From the NCBI RefSeq assembly GCF_006265175.1, contig NZ_VDCQ01000047.1, positions 1 to 64,000 on the forward strand: a stretch of 64,000 nt of DNA. The letters run 5' to 3'. Below the pieces are notes generated by a model. The model saw only the letters and a program-made list of their open reading frames with translations, was not told the origin of the DNA and searched no databases. The DNA comes from Paenibacillus hemerocallicola (GTDB lineage: Bacteria; Bacillota; Bacilli; Paenibacillales; NBRC-103111). The translations under genes and the position numbers were made by a program. Of the stretch, positions 33,921-43,538 are shown one piece after another. The first letter of the stretch is position 1, and each line of letters starts with the position of its first letter.

Positions 33921-35057
33921 ATGTCTACTCTGTTCAAATTGCAGGCAAATGCCGGCTTCCATCGCCGTGAGCATTGTCCGGTGTCGTTCCGCATCCCGGC
34001 AGATTCTCCGTTGCTGCAAGGCCGTAAAGCCGCGGATTTGGGCATGCTCGGGCCGGACGGCGAGCCGGTCGCGCTACAATGCGAGGAGGCGGAGGGAGGC
34101 GCTCTCCTCCTGCACTGGATCATCCGCAGCGCTTCCCCCGGCGATAAGCCGGTATACACCGTTTATGAGGGCAATAATCGGCCTATCGGGCCGGAAGAGG
34201 GAATACGGCTCGTCGAGACGGAGAACCGGGTCGACATCGTGGCGGAAGGAAGCTTCTTCACCTCTTGCGTATTCGATCCGCAGCTCGCCAAGCCGTATAT
34301 CGGTCCGGTTGCAGGTCCGTACGGGGAAAGCTTCACCCGGCTCGACTTCGAGACGAAGGAGCATCCGCACCACCGTTCCCTATGGCTCGCGATCGGCGAT
34401 GTCAACGGCATAGACTTCTGGAATGAGCCGGCGGACCGCCATGGGAAGCAGATGCTGGCGGAGCTGTCGGGGAAGACGGACGGTCCGGTTTTGGCGAGAT
34501 TGACGTCTACCCAAAATTGGTGCTCGCACGGAGGCAAAGCCCAATTGTCCGAGACCCGGACGATGACGTTCTACAACACACCGGCGAACGGACGGCTGAT
34601 CGATCTCGATTTCGAGCTTGCGGCGAATAAGGATCGGATCGAGTTCGGCGCGACGAAGGAAGCTGGTCCGCTGGGCATCCGGGTCGCCGAGTCGATGAAG
34701 GCGGACAACGGGGGGACGATCGTCAACGCTTACGGCTCCGTCGGGGAGAAGGAATGCTGGGGCAAGCGCGCCCCCTGGTGCGATTATTACGGGGAAGCGG
34801 GAGGCCATACGCTCGGCATCGCCGCCTTCGATTATCCGGACAACGACGATTTCCCGACGTATTGGCATGTCCGCGATTACGGGCTGCTTGCGGCGAACAA
34901 CCTGTATTTTGCCGGCGGCAAGCTGTTCCGCAAAGGACAGTCGATCCGGTACAGGCACCGCATTTATTTCCACGAAGGCGATACGGCGGCCGCCAAAGTG
35001 GCGGACAAATACCAGGACTACATCCATCCGCCCGCAGTGGCGCTGTTTAACGTATAG
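33921..35057 (+). CDS. DUF6807 (PmoA-like) family protein
   Basis: The 378-residue protein carries the family core FETKEHPHHRSLWLAIGDVNGIDFWNE (about residues 145-172), followed by a beta-sandwich continuing to RYRHRIYFHEGD near the C-terminus. Proteins of this group are often annotated PmoA because of a historical link to methane oxidation, but in bacilli they sit in polysaccharide-use loci and their activity is unknown. No signal peptide. First gene of the hydrolase operon; CAAGGAG lies about 10 bp before ATG 33921. Confidence 0.85.
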   Translation: MSTLFKLQANAGFHRREHCPVSFRIPADSPLLQGRKAADLGMLGPDGEPVALQCEEAEGGALLLHWIIRSASPGDKPVYTVYEGNNRPIGPEEGIRLVETENRVDIVAEGSFFTSCVFDPQLAKPYIGPVAGPYGESFTRLDFETKEHPHHRSLWLAIGDVNGIDFWNEPADRHGKQMLAELSGKTDGPVLARLTSTQNWCSHGGKAQLSETRTMTFYNTPANGRLIDLDFELAANKDRIEFGATKEAGPLGIRVAESMKADNGGTIVNAYGSVGEKECWGKRAPWCDYYGEAGGHTLGIAAFDYPDNDDFPTYWHVRDYGLLAANNLYFAGGKLFRKGQSIRYRHRIYFHEGDTAAAKVADKYQDYIHPPAVALFNV

Positions 35058-35157
35058 ATTACGGACGCCGGTTGCCAAGCGACGCCAAGCGAACCATGGA
35101 ACGAGCGACGGTACCGGCACATAGAGAACGGTCCATAACGGAGGGGAGGGATACCGC

Positions 35158-37671
35158 ATGAATGCATCGCGGTTTGCACGGCAACCGGGCCGCAATCGGC
35201 TCGTAATGAGACGTCCGTCCTCGTGGTGGGGGAGCCTTTGGCGGGAAGCGCTTCCTTCGGGCAACGGCATCGTCGGCGCAGCCGTCTACGGCGGCGTTCG
35301 TGCCGAAACGGTGCTGATCAACCACTCCGAGCTGTGGCACGGCGGCGTGAAAGGGCAATTGCCCGACGTAAGCCCGCTGCTGCCGGACATTCGCGCGCAG
35401 ATGCGGGATGGCAACTATGCCGCGGCCAAAACGGCGCTGACCGAAGCGCTGGCCGAGCGGCGGTACGAATCGAAGAGGGAGGTGCCCCTGCCCCTTGGCG
35501 ATATCAAGGTGACGATGACCGCGGGTGACGCTTTCCGGCGGTACAGACGCTCGCTCGACATGGAGACGGGGGAGGTTTCCGTTTGCTGGGAGAGCGCTGC
35601 CGCATCTTATGAAAGGGTGCTCTTCGTGTCCCGCCGGGACGACATGGTCGTGTACGAGCTGCGGGCCGGCGGAGGGACGATCGAGGCGGAAATCGGGCTG
35701 ATGCCGCACGATAAGGCGGATTCCTCGCCGTCCATTCCGTCGTATGTAGAGTCGACGGCGGAAACGATAGCCGGCGACGGATATTTGTTTTATGCGGCGA
35801 AGAATGAGGACGGGCGGGACTTCGGGGCCGTGCTGCGGGTTATTCCGGACGGAGGCCGGGTCGTCTTCTCGGACGGCAAAGCGATCGTTTCCGGAGCGGA
35901 GCGCGCGCTGCTGCTGCTGAAAACGTTCGTGCGCGGCGAACGGGCGAAAGAATGGCCGTCTCTCGCGGAGACGCTCGGAGCTGTCGCATTTTCCTACGAC
36001 GAGCTGCTGGAGCGGCATACGGCATTGCACCGCCCTCTGTTCCTGTCCGCGCGAATTCGTCTGGGCCCGGAACAGGAAGGGAAGTCGAACGAGGAGCTGC
36101 TGCTGGAGGCGTATGAGGGAGAAGGTCTTCCTCCCGGCTTGGCCGAGAAAATGTGGGCGTTCGGTCGTTACCTGTTCATCTCGGCGACGAGGCCGGACGG
36201 GATGCCATTCCCGCTGTACGGGCTGTGGGGCGGCGAATATCGTCTGATGTGGAGCCATTTCATGGCGAACGAAAATATCCAGATGATGTATTGGCACGCC
36301 TCCGTCGGCGGCTTGTCCGAGCTCGTCCCGGCTTTGTTCCGCTATTACGAGGGCATGATGGACGTCTTTCGCGACAATGCCCGCAAGCTGTACGGCTGCC
36401 GGGGCATCTTCATCCCGGCGGGGACGACGCCGAATGTCGGCACGCCGTTCCAGACCGTGCCCGTCATTTTGTACTGGACGGGGGCCGCCGGATGGCTGGC
36501 GCAGCATGTATACGAGTACGCCTTGTTCACGGGGGACCGGTCTTTTTTGAAGGAGCGGGCGTTGCCCTTCATGCGGGAAGCGGCGCTGTTTTACCAGGAT
36601 TTTCTCGAGGTGGGGGAAGACGGGTATTACCGTTCCTATCCGTCCGTATCGCCGGAAAACACCCCGGCCAATTTTTACCCGTCCGGACCGAAGCCGTTGG
36701 CCCATCCGATGCCGAGCGCCATCAACGCGACACTGGATTTTGCCATCGCCAGGGAGCTGCTGACGAATCTGGTCGAGGGCAGCCGGACAGCCGGAGTGTA
36801 CGAGGAGGAGCGCGGCGAATGGGAGCGAATGCTCCGCCGCATTCCGCCGTATCAGATCAACGGCGACGGTGCTGTCAAGGAATGGATGCATCCGGATTTC
36901 GAGGACAACTACCGGCATCGGCACATTTCGCATTCGTACCCTGTTTTCCCGGGCAGGGAAATTACGAGACAAAGCGATCCCGCGCTGTTCGCGGCATTCG
37001 GCACGGCGATCGAGAAGCGGCTCGTCATCGGGATCGCCGACCAGACCGCGTGGTCGCTAGCGCACTTGGCCAACTTGTACGCGCGGATGGAGGACGGCGA
37101 GCGCGCCCTCGAATGTCTCGAGCTGATGTCCCGCTCCTGTGTGCTCGGCAACCTGTATACGGTGCATAACGATTGGAGGGGCATGGGCGTTACGCTGTCC
37201 GACCGGAAGGCGCCGGTTCAGCTCGACGGCAACATGGGCTGGGTATCCGCCGTACAGGAGATGCTGCTGTACGTATCGCCGAAGCTGGTCAAATTGCTGC
37301 CGGCGTTGCCTGCCGATTGGAAGCAGGGGTCCGTGAACGGACTGCGCTTTTGCGCAGGCACGGTCGCGATGGATTGGGATGTCGGGCAGGGACGGTTCGA
37401 GGCCGCGCTCCATGCGGAGCGGGAAGCCGGGATCAGCGTGAAAGCGCCTCCCCTGTTCGGCGAATGCCGTTGGCGGCTGGAACGTGCCGACGGAGAGCAG
37501 GCGGAAGGCGACGCAGGCGGGCCGGCGGGAGAGACAAGCGACACGCTGCCGGACGTTCAGCTCCGAGCGGGCGACACGCTGCGCATAACATTCGATCGGA
37601 GCCGGCTCGCCCGGGAGCTTGCAGGGCAAGCCGCGGCGTCGGGAAACGGTTTGGAACCGAGCACGAAGTGA
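35158..37671 (+). CDS. GH95-like glycoside hydrolase (alpha-L-fucosidase/galactosidase type)
   Basis: The 837-residue protein has the GH95 arrangement. An N-terminal beta domain opens with SSWWGSLWREALPSGNGIVGAAVYGG and LINHSELWHGG. A central (alpha/alpha)6 barrel (about 320-700) includes RYLFISATRPDGMPFPLYGLWGGEY and FRHRHISHSYPVFPG-like sequence, and a C-terminal beta domain follows. GH95 enzymes are inverting alpha-1,2-L-fucosidases or L-galactosidases; here only the family is claimed. No signal peptide is seen, so it probably acts on imported oligosaccharides. GAGGGGAGGG lies 7 bp before ATG 35158. Confidence 0.85.
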   Translation: MNASRFARQPGRNRLVMRRPSSWWGSLWREALPSGNGIVGAAVYGGVRAETVLINHSELWHGGVKGQLPDVSPLLPDIRAQMRDGNYAAAKTALTEALAERRYESKREVPLPLGDIKVTMTAGDAFRRYRRSLDMETGEVSVCWESAAASYERVLFVSRRDDMVVYELRAGGGTIEAEIGLMPHDKADSSPSIPSYVESTAETIAGDGYLFYAAKNEDGRDFGAVLRVIPDGGRVVFSDGKAIVSGAERALLLLKTFVRGERAKEWPSLAETLGAVAFSYDELLERHTALHRPLFLSARIRLGPEQEGKSNEELLLEAYEGEGLPPGLAEKMWAFGRYLFISATRPDGMPFPLYGLWGGEYRLMWSHFMANENIQMMYWHASVGGLSELVPALFRYYEGMMDVFRDNARKLYGCRGIFIPAGTTPNVGTPFQTVPVILYWTGAAGWLAQHVYEYALFTGDRSFLKERALPFMREAALFYQDFLEVGEDGYYRSYPSVSPENTPANFYPSGPKPLAHPMPSAINATLDFAIARELLTNLVEGSRTAGVYEEERGEWERMLRRIPPYQINGDGAVKEWMHPDFEDNYRHRHISHSYPVFPGREITRQSDPALFAAFGTAIEKRLVIGIADQTAWSLAHLANLYARMEDGERALECLELMSRSCVLGNLYTVHNDWRGMGVTLSDRKAPVQLDGNMGWVSAVQEMLLYVSPKLVKLLPALPADWKQGSVNGLRFCAGTVAMDWDVGQGRFEAALHAEREAGISVKAPPLFGECRWRLERADGEQAEGDAGGPAGETSDTLPDVQLRAGDTLRITFDRSRLARELAGQAAASGNGLEPSTK

Positions 37672-37685
37672 GAGGGGGAGCGTCG

Positions 37686-40232
37686 ATGGGCGAGAGGGAA
37701 GTCGAGCAAACGCTTGAGCGGACGATTGACCGGACGGCCGGACAAGAGAAGATACAGACGATCGATCGGACGTTTGAACGGCAATTCATAACGCCTTCCG
37801 ACGAGTATACGCCGATCCCGTTCTGGTTTTGGAACGACGCGCTTGACGAGGTGGAGCTGCTCGGACAGATCGGCAGCTTTGCGGAGAAAGGCGTCATGGG
37901 CTTCGTCATCCATCCCCGGATGGGCATTCCCGAAGAGATCCCGTATTTGTCGGACCGCTTCATGGATCTGGTCGAAGCCGCCGTCCGGGAAGCTTCCCGC
38001 CGCGGGATGACCGTCTTTTTGTACGACGAGGCGATGTACCCGTCCGGTTCGGCCAACGGTCTCGTTGTCGAAGGCAATCCCGAATTCGCGAGCCGAGGCT
38101 TGAAAATGGCCGAATTCGACTGTAACGAGCCGGTGCTCCTGGCTTCCGCGCTGGAGCGGGGGGACACGCTCGTCTCGGCGCAGGCGATCCGCAAGACGGG
38201 GGAAAAGGCGGCCGATCCCGATTCGGCGGTCGTCGTGCAGCCGGCTGGCGGCGCGGTATCGTTCGAGCCTCCGGATTCCGGCAGATGGTCGATTGTCCTG
38301 TTCATCGAAACGAACTCCCGGGGGACGATCCGGGGCATCCACGCAGGAGAGGATGACGGTCAGCCGGATGCGCCGGCGGCCGCCGACTTGTTGAACCCCG
38401 CCGCTACCGCCAAATTTATCCGGATTACCCACGAACGGTATTACGGGCGGCTGGCGCGCTATTTCGGCAATACGGTCCAAGCGTTCTTCACGGACGAACC
38501 GGATATGCTCGGCCGCAGGCATAAGAAAGGACTCGTGCCGTGGACCGGAAGCTTTCTGGATCTCTTTCTTGAGGAAGGGCTAAGGGAAACCGATCTGCCG
38601 CTGCTGTGGCTGGAAGCGGAGACGTCCGGAGACGTTCGCGCCAAATATCGCAGAGCCGTGCGCAAGCGGCTGTCCTTCGCCTATTACGAGCCGCTGGCCG
38701 ACTGGTGCACGCGGCACGGCATCGCCTTCACCGGCCATCCGGCGGCGAGCGACGATATCGGCCTCCAGGACCATTTCCACATTCCCGGGCAGGATGTCGT
38801 GTGGCGCTGGGTCGGGCCTGAGGACGGGCTTGCGCTGGAGGGGCGGCACAGCACGATGGCCAAATGCTCCTCGGACGCGGCCAGACACCGGGGCAGGCGC
38901 CGGAATTTGAACGAGGTGCTGGGCGTATGCGGGAAAGGAAACGGCTGGGCGCTGACCGCAGACGACATGAAATGGTATCTCGATTGGCTGTTCGTACGCG
39001 GAGTCAACATGCTGGTGCCGCACGCTTTCTATTATTCCGTCGGCGGACCTCTCCGTTACAAGGAGCGGCCGCCGGACGTAGGGCCGAACAATATTTGGTG
39101 GCCGCATTACAAGCCGTTCGTCGATTATATGAAGCGAATGTGCTGGCTCATGACCGACAGCCGCAACGTGACGCCGGTCGCCGTGCTTTGCCGTGAAGAT
39201 TGGCTGCCTTGGAAAATCGTGAAACCGCTTTACGAGCACCAGATCGAATTCAATTATTTGGAGGAAAGACTGCTGTCCGGCATTGCCGACATACGGAACG
39301 GAGCGATCCGGATTGCCGGCCAAACCTATACCGTGCTGGCAGTGGAGAACGGCGGCGTGTGGGAGCAGGAAACGTATGAAGCGGTTAATCGATTCCGGGA
39401 CTCGGGGGGAACGGTAATCGTTCTGGACGAAGCCGGTGAAGCGTCCCGCTTGCTGCCCTTCACGCGGCACATCGCGGAGGCGGAGCACATCGTCGCCGCG
39501 CTGGACGAAAGCACGCCGAGAGTCGTTCGGATGCATCCGCCGAGCGCCGATATCCGCGCCAGCCTTCTCGTCAAGGAGGGCCAGCATGTTCTCGTGCTGG
39601 TTAACGAAGGCGAAGGCGGCTACGAAGGTCGCGTCACGGTTCCCGTATCCGGCCGGGTCGAGCTCTGGAATGCGTGGAGCGGAGAAATACATCCGGCGGA
39701 TACGCGCCGAGCGGAAGCGGGGTCGGATATTGGAGTTGTCCTGGAACGAAGACAGAGCGTCGTGTACCGGATCGATCCGGACGGAGTGGGGCAGGCTGGA
39801 GAGGACGATGCAGGTCCTGCTCCGGCAGCTTCGGGACGCGAGCTTCTTTTGACCGAAGGCTGGCGAGCGGAGGCTCCCGATTTTCCGGGCGATGTCGCAG
39901 GATTGGGCTCTTGGACGGAGCGGCCGGGCTTGGAGCACATATCGGGTACGGCGGTGTACCGCTGTTCGTTCGGGCTGGATGAGCCGGGAGCGGGAAAAAG
40001 GCTGCTGCTGAACCTTGGAGAAGTGCATGAAATCGCCGAGGTGCGGGTCAACGGGCAAGCGGCGGGAGTCGCGATGTGGGCGCCATACGTCATCGATATA
40101 AGACCTTACGTGCGTCAGGGCGCGAACGAGCTTGCCGTAGCCGTCACGAACAGTCTGGCCAACCGGCTCGACGGCGAAAGCCTTCCTTCCGGCCTGATCG
40201 GACCGATAACCATTACGGTCGCGAATTCATAA
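37686..40232 (+). CDS. GH106-like glycoside hydrolase (alpha-L-rhamnosidase type)
   Basis: The 848-residue protein starts at ATG 37686 (AGAGGGGGAGCG upstream; the frame is open into the GH95 gene but this is a shadow). Near the N-terminus PIPFWFWNDALDEVELLGQIGSFAEKGVMGFVIHPRMG marks the TIM-barrel family that includes GH106. Then follow FLYDEAMYPSGSANG, FFTDEPDM and SDDIGLQDHF with acidic residues suited to catalysis. The last about 120 residues are a galactose-binding-like beta-sandwich (LLLNLGEVHEIAEVRVNGQ). There is no signal peptide. Specificity is inferred from family only. Confidence 0.82.
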   Translation: MGEREVEQTLERTIDRTAGQEKIQTIDRTFERQFITPSDEYTPIPFWFWNDALDEVELLGQIGSFAEKGVMGFVIHPRMGIPEEIPYLSDRFMDLVEAAVREASRRGMTVFLYDEAMYPSGSANGLVVEGNPEFASRGLKMAEFDCNEPVLLASALERGDTLVSAQAIRKTGEKAADPDSAVVVQPAGGAVSFEPPDSGRWSIVLFIETNSRGTIRGIHAGEDDGQPDAPAAADLLNPAATAKFIRITHERYYGRLARYFGNTVQAFFTDEPDMLGRRHKKGLVPWTGSFLDLFLEEGLRETDLPLLWLEAETSGDVRAKYRRAVRKRLSFAYYEPLADWCTRHGIAFTGHPAASDDIGLQDHFHIPGQDVVWRWVGPEDGLALEGRHSTMAKCSSDAARHRGRRRNLNEVLGVCGKGNGWALTADDMKWYLDWLFVRGVNMLVPHAFYYSVGGPLRYKERPPDVGPNNIWWPHYKPFVDYMKRMCWLMTDSRNVTPVAVLCREDWLPWKIVKPLYEHQIEFNYLEERLLSGIADIRNGAIRIAGQTYTVLAVENGGVWEQETYEAVNRFRDSGGTVIVLDEAGEASRLLPFTRHIAEAEHIVAALDESTPRVVRMHPPSADIRASLLVKEGQHVLVLVNEGEGGYEGRVTVPVSGRVELWNAWSGEIHPADTRRAEAGSDIGVVLERRQSVVYRIDPDGVGQAGEDDAGPAPAASGRELLLTEGWRAEAPDFPGDVAGLGSWTERPGLEHISGTAVYRCSFGLDEPGAGKRLLLNLGEVHEIAEVRVNGQAAGVAMWAPYVIDIRPYVRQGANELAVAVTNSLANRLDGESLPSGLIGPITITVANS

Positions 40233-40251
40233 TAATCATGGGGGGATTAAT

Positions 40252-41580
40252 ATGAGTCTTAAAGGAACACGCAAAGTATTTGCCGTGGCGGCCGGTTTCA
40301 GCCTGGTCTTTGTCACGGCCTGCTCCGGAGGAGGAGGAAGCGCCGGCACCGGGGAAGCGCCGGGCAAGCAAGCGGCCGCGAAGGCGGACGAACCGGCAAG
40401 CCTGGTCGTCTATTCCAACAGCGGGGATTCCGTCGAAAGCTGGAACGACCGGTTCGGCAACGCGCTTAAGCAGAAATTCCCCAACTACACGATCAAATAC
40501 ATCCAGAAGACGAAGGAAGTCGGGCTCAAGGAGCTGCTGACGAACGGCGAGACGATCGACCTGTACTGGGATTCGATCGGCGGCTTCGCCTCGACGCTTG
40601 CGGACAGCAGCCTGCAGTACGACATGACCGAGCTGATGAAAGCGCGCGGCGTCAATTTCTCCAAGATGGAGCCGACCGTCGCCGACTCCGTCAAGCTGAT
40701 CGACCCGGCCAAAGTATACGGCATTCCCGTGTTCAACAACAATATGGTGCTTTATTACAACAAGGACGTGTTCGACCGGTTCGGGGTGCCGTACCCTAAG
40801 GACGGCATGACCTGGACCGAGACGAACAAGCTGGCGGAGAAGCTGACTCGTCACGATGGCAAGCAGTATATCGGGCTATCCTCCTCGCAGACGCATATGC
40901 TGCTCATGAACCAGCTGTCCATCCCGTTCGTCGATCCGGCCAAAAGCTCGCCGACGATCGCGAGCGACGAGAGGTGGAAACAGTTTTTCGACACCGTCTT
41001 CGTCGGTCCGGCGCAGGCTCCCGGCTACAAGGAGTACATGGAAGCGCACAAAAACGTTATCCCGTACCGCGATGAATTTCTCAAGGAAAAAGAGGTCGGC
41101 ATGTTCGCCTGGCTCTCCTCGATCATCTTCGTATACCCCGAGGAGTTCAAGAGCATGAATTGGGATATGGTGTCGCTGCCCACCTTCGAGAAGCTGCCGA
41201 ATACCGGCTCGCAGGCGTATCCGACCTACTTTACGGTCACGAGCATGTCCAAGCAGAAGGAGCAGGCAATGAACGTCATCGAATATCTTATCTCGGAAGA
41301 TATGCAGAAGCAGCTCAGCCGAAAAGGCGTCATGACCGTGCTCAAGGACGAAGCGATCCATAAGCTGTACGGACAGGAGAGCGCCTTTAAAGAGAAACGG
41401 CTGCAAGCGGCTTTCTACAACAAGTTCGCCGCGATTCCGGCCAAGACGCGCTTCGAAAGCTTGCTGCTCACCCCTTATGCGAAAGCGGTTCCGAAGGTGA
41501 TTCAGACCGGCGACGCCAATACCGTATTCCGCGCGACGGAAGAAGAAACCGCCAAGAAGATCGCCGAAGCGGCCAAATAG
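40252..41580 (+). CDS. Extracellular sugar-binding lipoprotein (ABC family 1)
   Basis: The 442-residue protein has a lipoprotein signal (KVFAVAAGFSLVFVTAC, lipobox VTAC) and a Gly/Ser-rich tether (SGGGGSAGTG). The mature fold is that of sugar-binding proteins of ABC importers: YGIPVFNNNMVLYYNKDVFDRFGVPYPKDGMTWTE and later VTSMSKQKEQAMNVIEYLIS. It is the last gene of the DUF6807-GH95-GH106 operon, 19 bp after the GH106 gene, with GGGGGGATT before the ATG. No permease or ATPase gene is adjacent, so it must share a transporter encoded elsewhere, perhaps the LplB/LplC pair at 47-49 kb. Confidence 0.92.
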   Translation: MSLKGTRKVFAVAAGFSLVFVTACSGGGGSAGTGEAPGKQAAAKADEPASLVVYSNSGDSVESWNDRFGNALKQKFPNYTIKYIQKTKEVGLKELLTNGETIDLYWDSIGGFASTLADSSLQYDMTELMKARGVNFSKMEPTVADSVKLIDPAKVYGIPVFNNNMVLYYNKDVFDRFGVPYPKDGMTWTETNKLAEKLTRHDGKQYIGLSSSQTHMLLMNQLSIPFVDPAKSSPTIASDERWKQFFDTVFVGPAQAPGYKEYMEAHKNVIPYRDEFLKEKEVGMFAWLSSIIFVYPEEFKSMNWDMVSLPTFEKLPNTGSQAYPTYFTVTSMSKQKEQAMNVIEYLISEDMQKQLSRKGVMTVLKDEAIHKLYGQESAFKEKRLQAAFYNKFAAIPAKTRFESLLLTPYAKAVPKVIQTGDANTVFRATEEETAKKIAEAAK

Positions 41581-41603
41581 CTCAATATAGATTTATAGAA
41601 AGA

Positions 41604-41652
41604 ACAAGGGAGAAAGGCGCAAGGTGTAGCGCTTTCCTCCCTTGTTTCGTTT
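41604..41652. terminator. Bidirectional terminator between convergent genes
   Basis: A long stem, ACAAGGGAG...AAAGGCGC with GCGCTTT...CTCCCTTGT (41604-41645), is followed by TTCGTTT. It separates the solute-binding gene from the convergent beta-helix gene. Confidence 0.85.
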
Positions 41653-41674
41653 CTTGCAGTTGCGGGCCGTTCTC

Positions 41675-43519
41675 TCAGCCCGGGGTATAGACCGGCAAAC
41701 CGTCATTGCCGATCGTCATTTTGTACCTCGTTCCGTTCGGAGCATGGATGTAGATGCCGTCGAAGTTCGACGCGCCTTGGACCGATACGGGGGCCGTTTT
41801 GCCTTCCGCGTTATTGTCGGTTATTTGCACGTTGCTGCATGTCGAGGTGACGTTGATGCCGTATTGGTTTTGATTGCCGGACGGGGCTTTCGTGATGCGG
41901 TTGCCCGCGACCGTTCCGTTTTTCGCCGAATTGGCCACCGTAATGCCGTGCCGCGTATTGTCGGTTTCCGTAGCCGGGGAAGCGATGAAGTTGTCTTTGA
42001 CCTGGAACCGGTCCATACTCTGGATATAGATTCCGGTTCTGCCGCAGCGCTCGATCTGATTGTGATGGATGTTGATATGGGCCGTATGGCCTTTGTTTTT
42101 GTAATCGGCATCGGGCTCTTCGGAGTATACCGCTTCCGTCTTGGTATCCTGAAAGTGGTTGTCGCCGATGTTAGCTCGGCTAACGTAAGACAGCCATATT
42201 CCGCGGTACACGTTCCGGAACACATTGCCGGTCACGGTCAAGTTGTTCGTCCAGCGCATCGTTATATTGCTGCTCGTCGTAACGGCCTGCTCGAACGTAT
42301 TGCCGGTAATCGTCACCGACTCGACCTTGGCGTAGACGGCGTTGTCTTTCGGCCAGCCGACGCAGTAAATGTTTTCGGCGAGCGTCGCTTTGAATATATT
42401 GTCCGAAATGATCACGTTTCTCGAAGATTGGGGGAGTCCGGTCTGATTGCCGGCCGCGTCCTTGGACGACTCCGTGTTGCCCGCCGGGTTGGACAGCATG
42501 ATGCCTCGCTTGCAGCCGGAGAACGTGTTGCCGGACACGAGCAGATCGGCGAATTTGAAGCTGCGCACGCCCGCGAACGTCATCCCTTCGAACGTATTGC
42601 CGGCGATTTTGATGTTGGAGTTGAACGAATCGTAGACGGCGTAATGGTTGCCCACGCCGCTGGGCCATGCCTGGGTGCCCGCCGTTCCGCTGGCGCCGAA
42701 GTAGCAGTCGCGGATGACGATATTCGTGCAAGGCGTACCGTCAAAGGCGCCCCATTGGGAGAAGCCGGCCTGCGTATGATTGGCGAGCTGGATCGCTTCC
42801 GGATAGTCGCGGGATTGGTCCGGCGTGCCGTCCCGGTATCCGAGAAACCGGCAATTTTCGATCCATACGTTGTCGCAGGCGTTCATGTCGATACCGTGAT
42901 TGGAGACGATATCGCGAAGCTCGGTATTCCGCACGACGATGTTGCGGCCTCTGGCCAAGCCGAAGCCGTTATAGGCGTCGGGATAGAGCAAAATATTGCC
43001 TTCCCAGACGCCCCCCTCGATGACGATATTGCCGTGTCCCTCGTAGCCTTGGTACGTCGAGCCGTTGTCGCCGTTGACCAGGAACGAGTAGTCGTGGCAG
43101 CGCAAAATTTTCGCGCCCGGGTCCAGCGTGAGCCGCGTGTTCCTGTAAATTCTGAGCGTATCGATGACTTTATAAGTGCCCTTCGGGATGAGTACGTGCG
43201 AGCGTCCGCCCTGCAGCGATTCATTCAAAGCGGCTTGTATGGCGGCCGTATCGTCCGTCGTGCCGTCTCCGGCCGCGCCGAAATCTTTCACGTTGCAGAA
43301 GGGAAGCGATTCGGCGAGCAGCGTTTGCAGCTTGCCGTTCTCCTTGTCCTTTTCCTTGCCTTTATCCTTGTAAACGGCGTCGGATACCGATTGAGCGGAT
43401 ACCGCGGTATCCGAACGGAAGATGCCGCTTCCGGCGGCCATCGCCACACCCGTCATGCCCAAGGCGGCAAGCAGCTTTCTTCTGCTGATCGTACGGCCCG
43501 GCTTTTGTCGCTCTGTCAT
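41675..43519 (-). CDS. Tat-exported right-handed beta-helix (pectate lyase-like) protein
   Basis: The 614-residue protein begins with a twin-arginine signal (ISRRKLLAALGMTGVAMAAGSGIF), so it should be exported folded. A charged linker (KDKGKEKDKENGK) leads into a pectate-lyase-3-type start, NVKDFGAAGDGTTDDTAAIQAALNE, then many parallel beta-helix turns of the N-x-x-ITGNTF / VTGNVFRN type to the C-terminus. Such proteins are polysaccharide lyases, hydrolases or epimerases; the active site cannot be assigned by eye. It is the last gene of a minus-strand carbohydrate cluster, 19 bp after the MBL gene, with AAGGAGG upstream. Confidence 0.88.
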   Translation of the reverse strand: MTERQKPGRTISRRKLLAALGMTGVAMAAGSGIFRSDTAVSAQSVSDAVYKDKGKEKDKENGKLQTLLAESLPFCNVKDFGAAGDGTTDDTAAIQAALNESLQGGRSHVLIPKGTYKVIDTLRIYRNTRLTLDPGAKILRCHDYSFLVNGDNGSTYQGYEGHGNIVIEGGVWEGNILLYPDAYNGFGLARGRNIVVRNTELRDIVSNHGIDMNACDNVWIENCRFLGYRDGTPDQSRDYPEAIQLANHTQAGFSQWGAFDGTPCTNIVIRDCYFGASGTAGTQAWPSGVGNHYAVYDSFNSNIKIAGNTFEGMTFAGVRSFKFADLLVSGNTFSGCKRGIMLSNPAGNTESSKDAAGNQTGLPQSSRNVIISDNIFKATLAENIYCVGWPKDNAVYAKVESVTITGNTFEQAVTTSSNITMRWTNNLTVTGNVFRNVYRGIWLSYVSRANIGDNHFQDTKTEAVYSEEPDADYKNKGHTAHINIHHNQIERCGRTGIYIQSMDRFQVKDNFIASPATETDNTRHGITVANSAKNGTVAGNRITKAPSGNQNQYGINVTSTCSNVQITDNNAEGKTAPVSVQGASNFDGIYIHAPNGTRYKMTIGNDGLPVYTPG

Positions 43520-43538
43520 TACACATTCCTCCTTATGG

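Noticed and set aside
33761-33970. 69-codon ORF in the leader of the hydrolase operon
   Set aside because: No ribosome site, overlaps the DUF6807 start in another frame, and shows no recognisable pattern.
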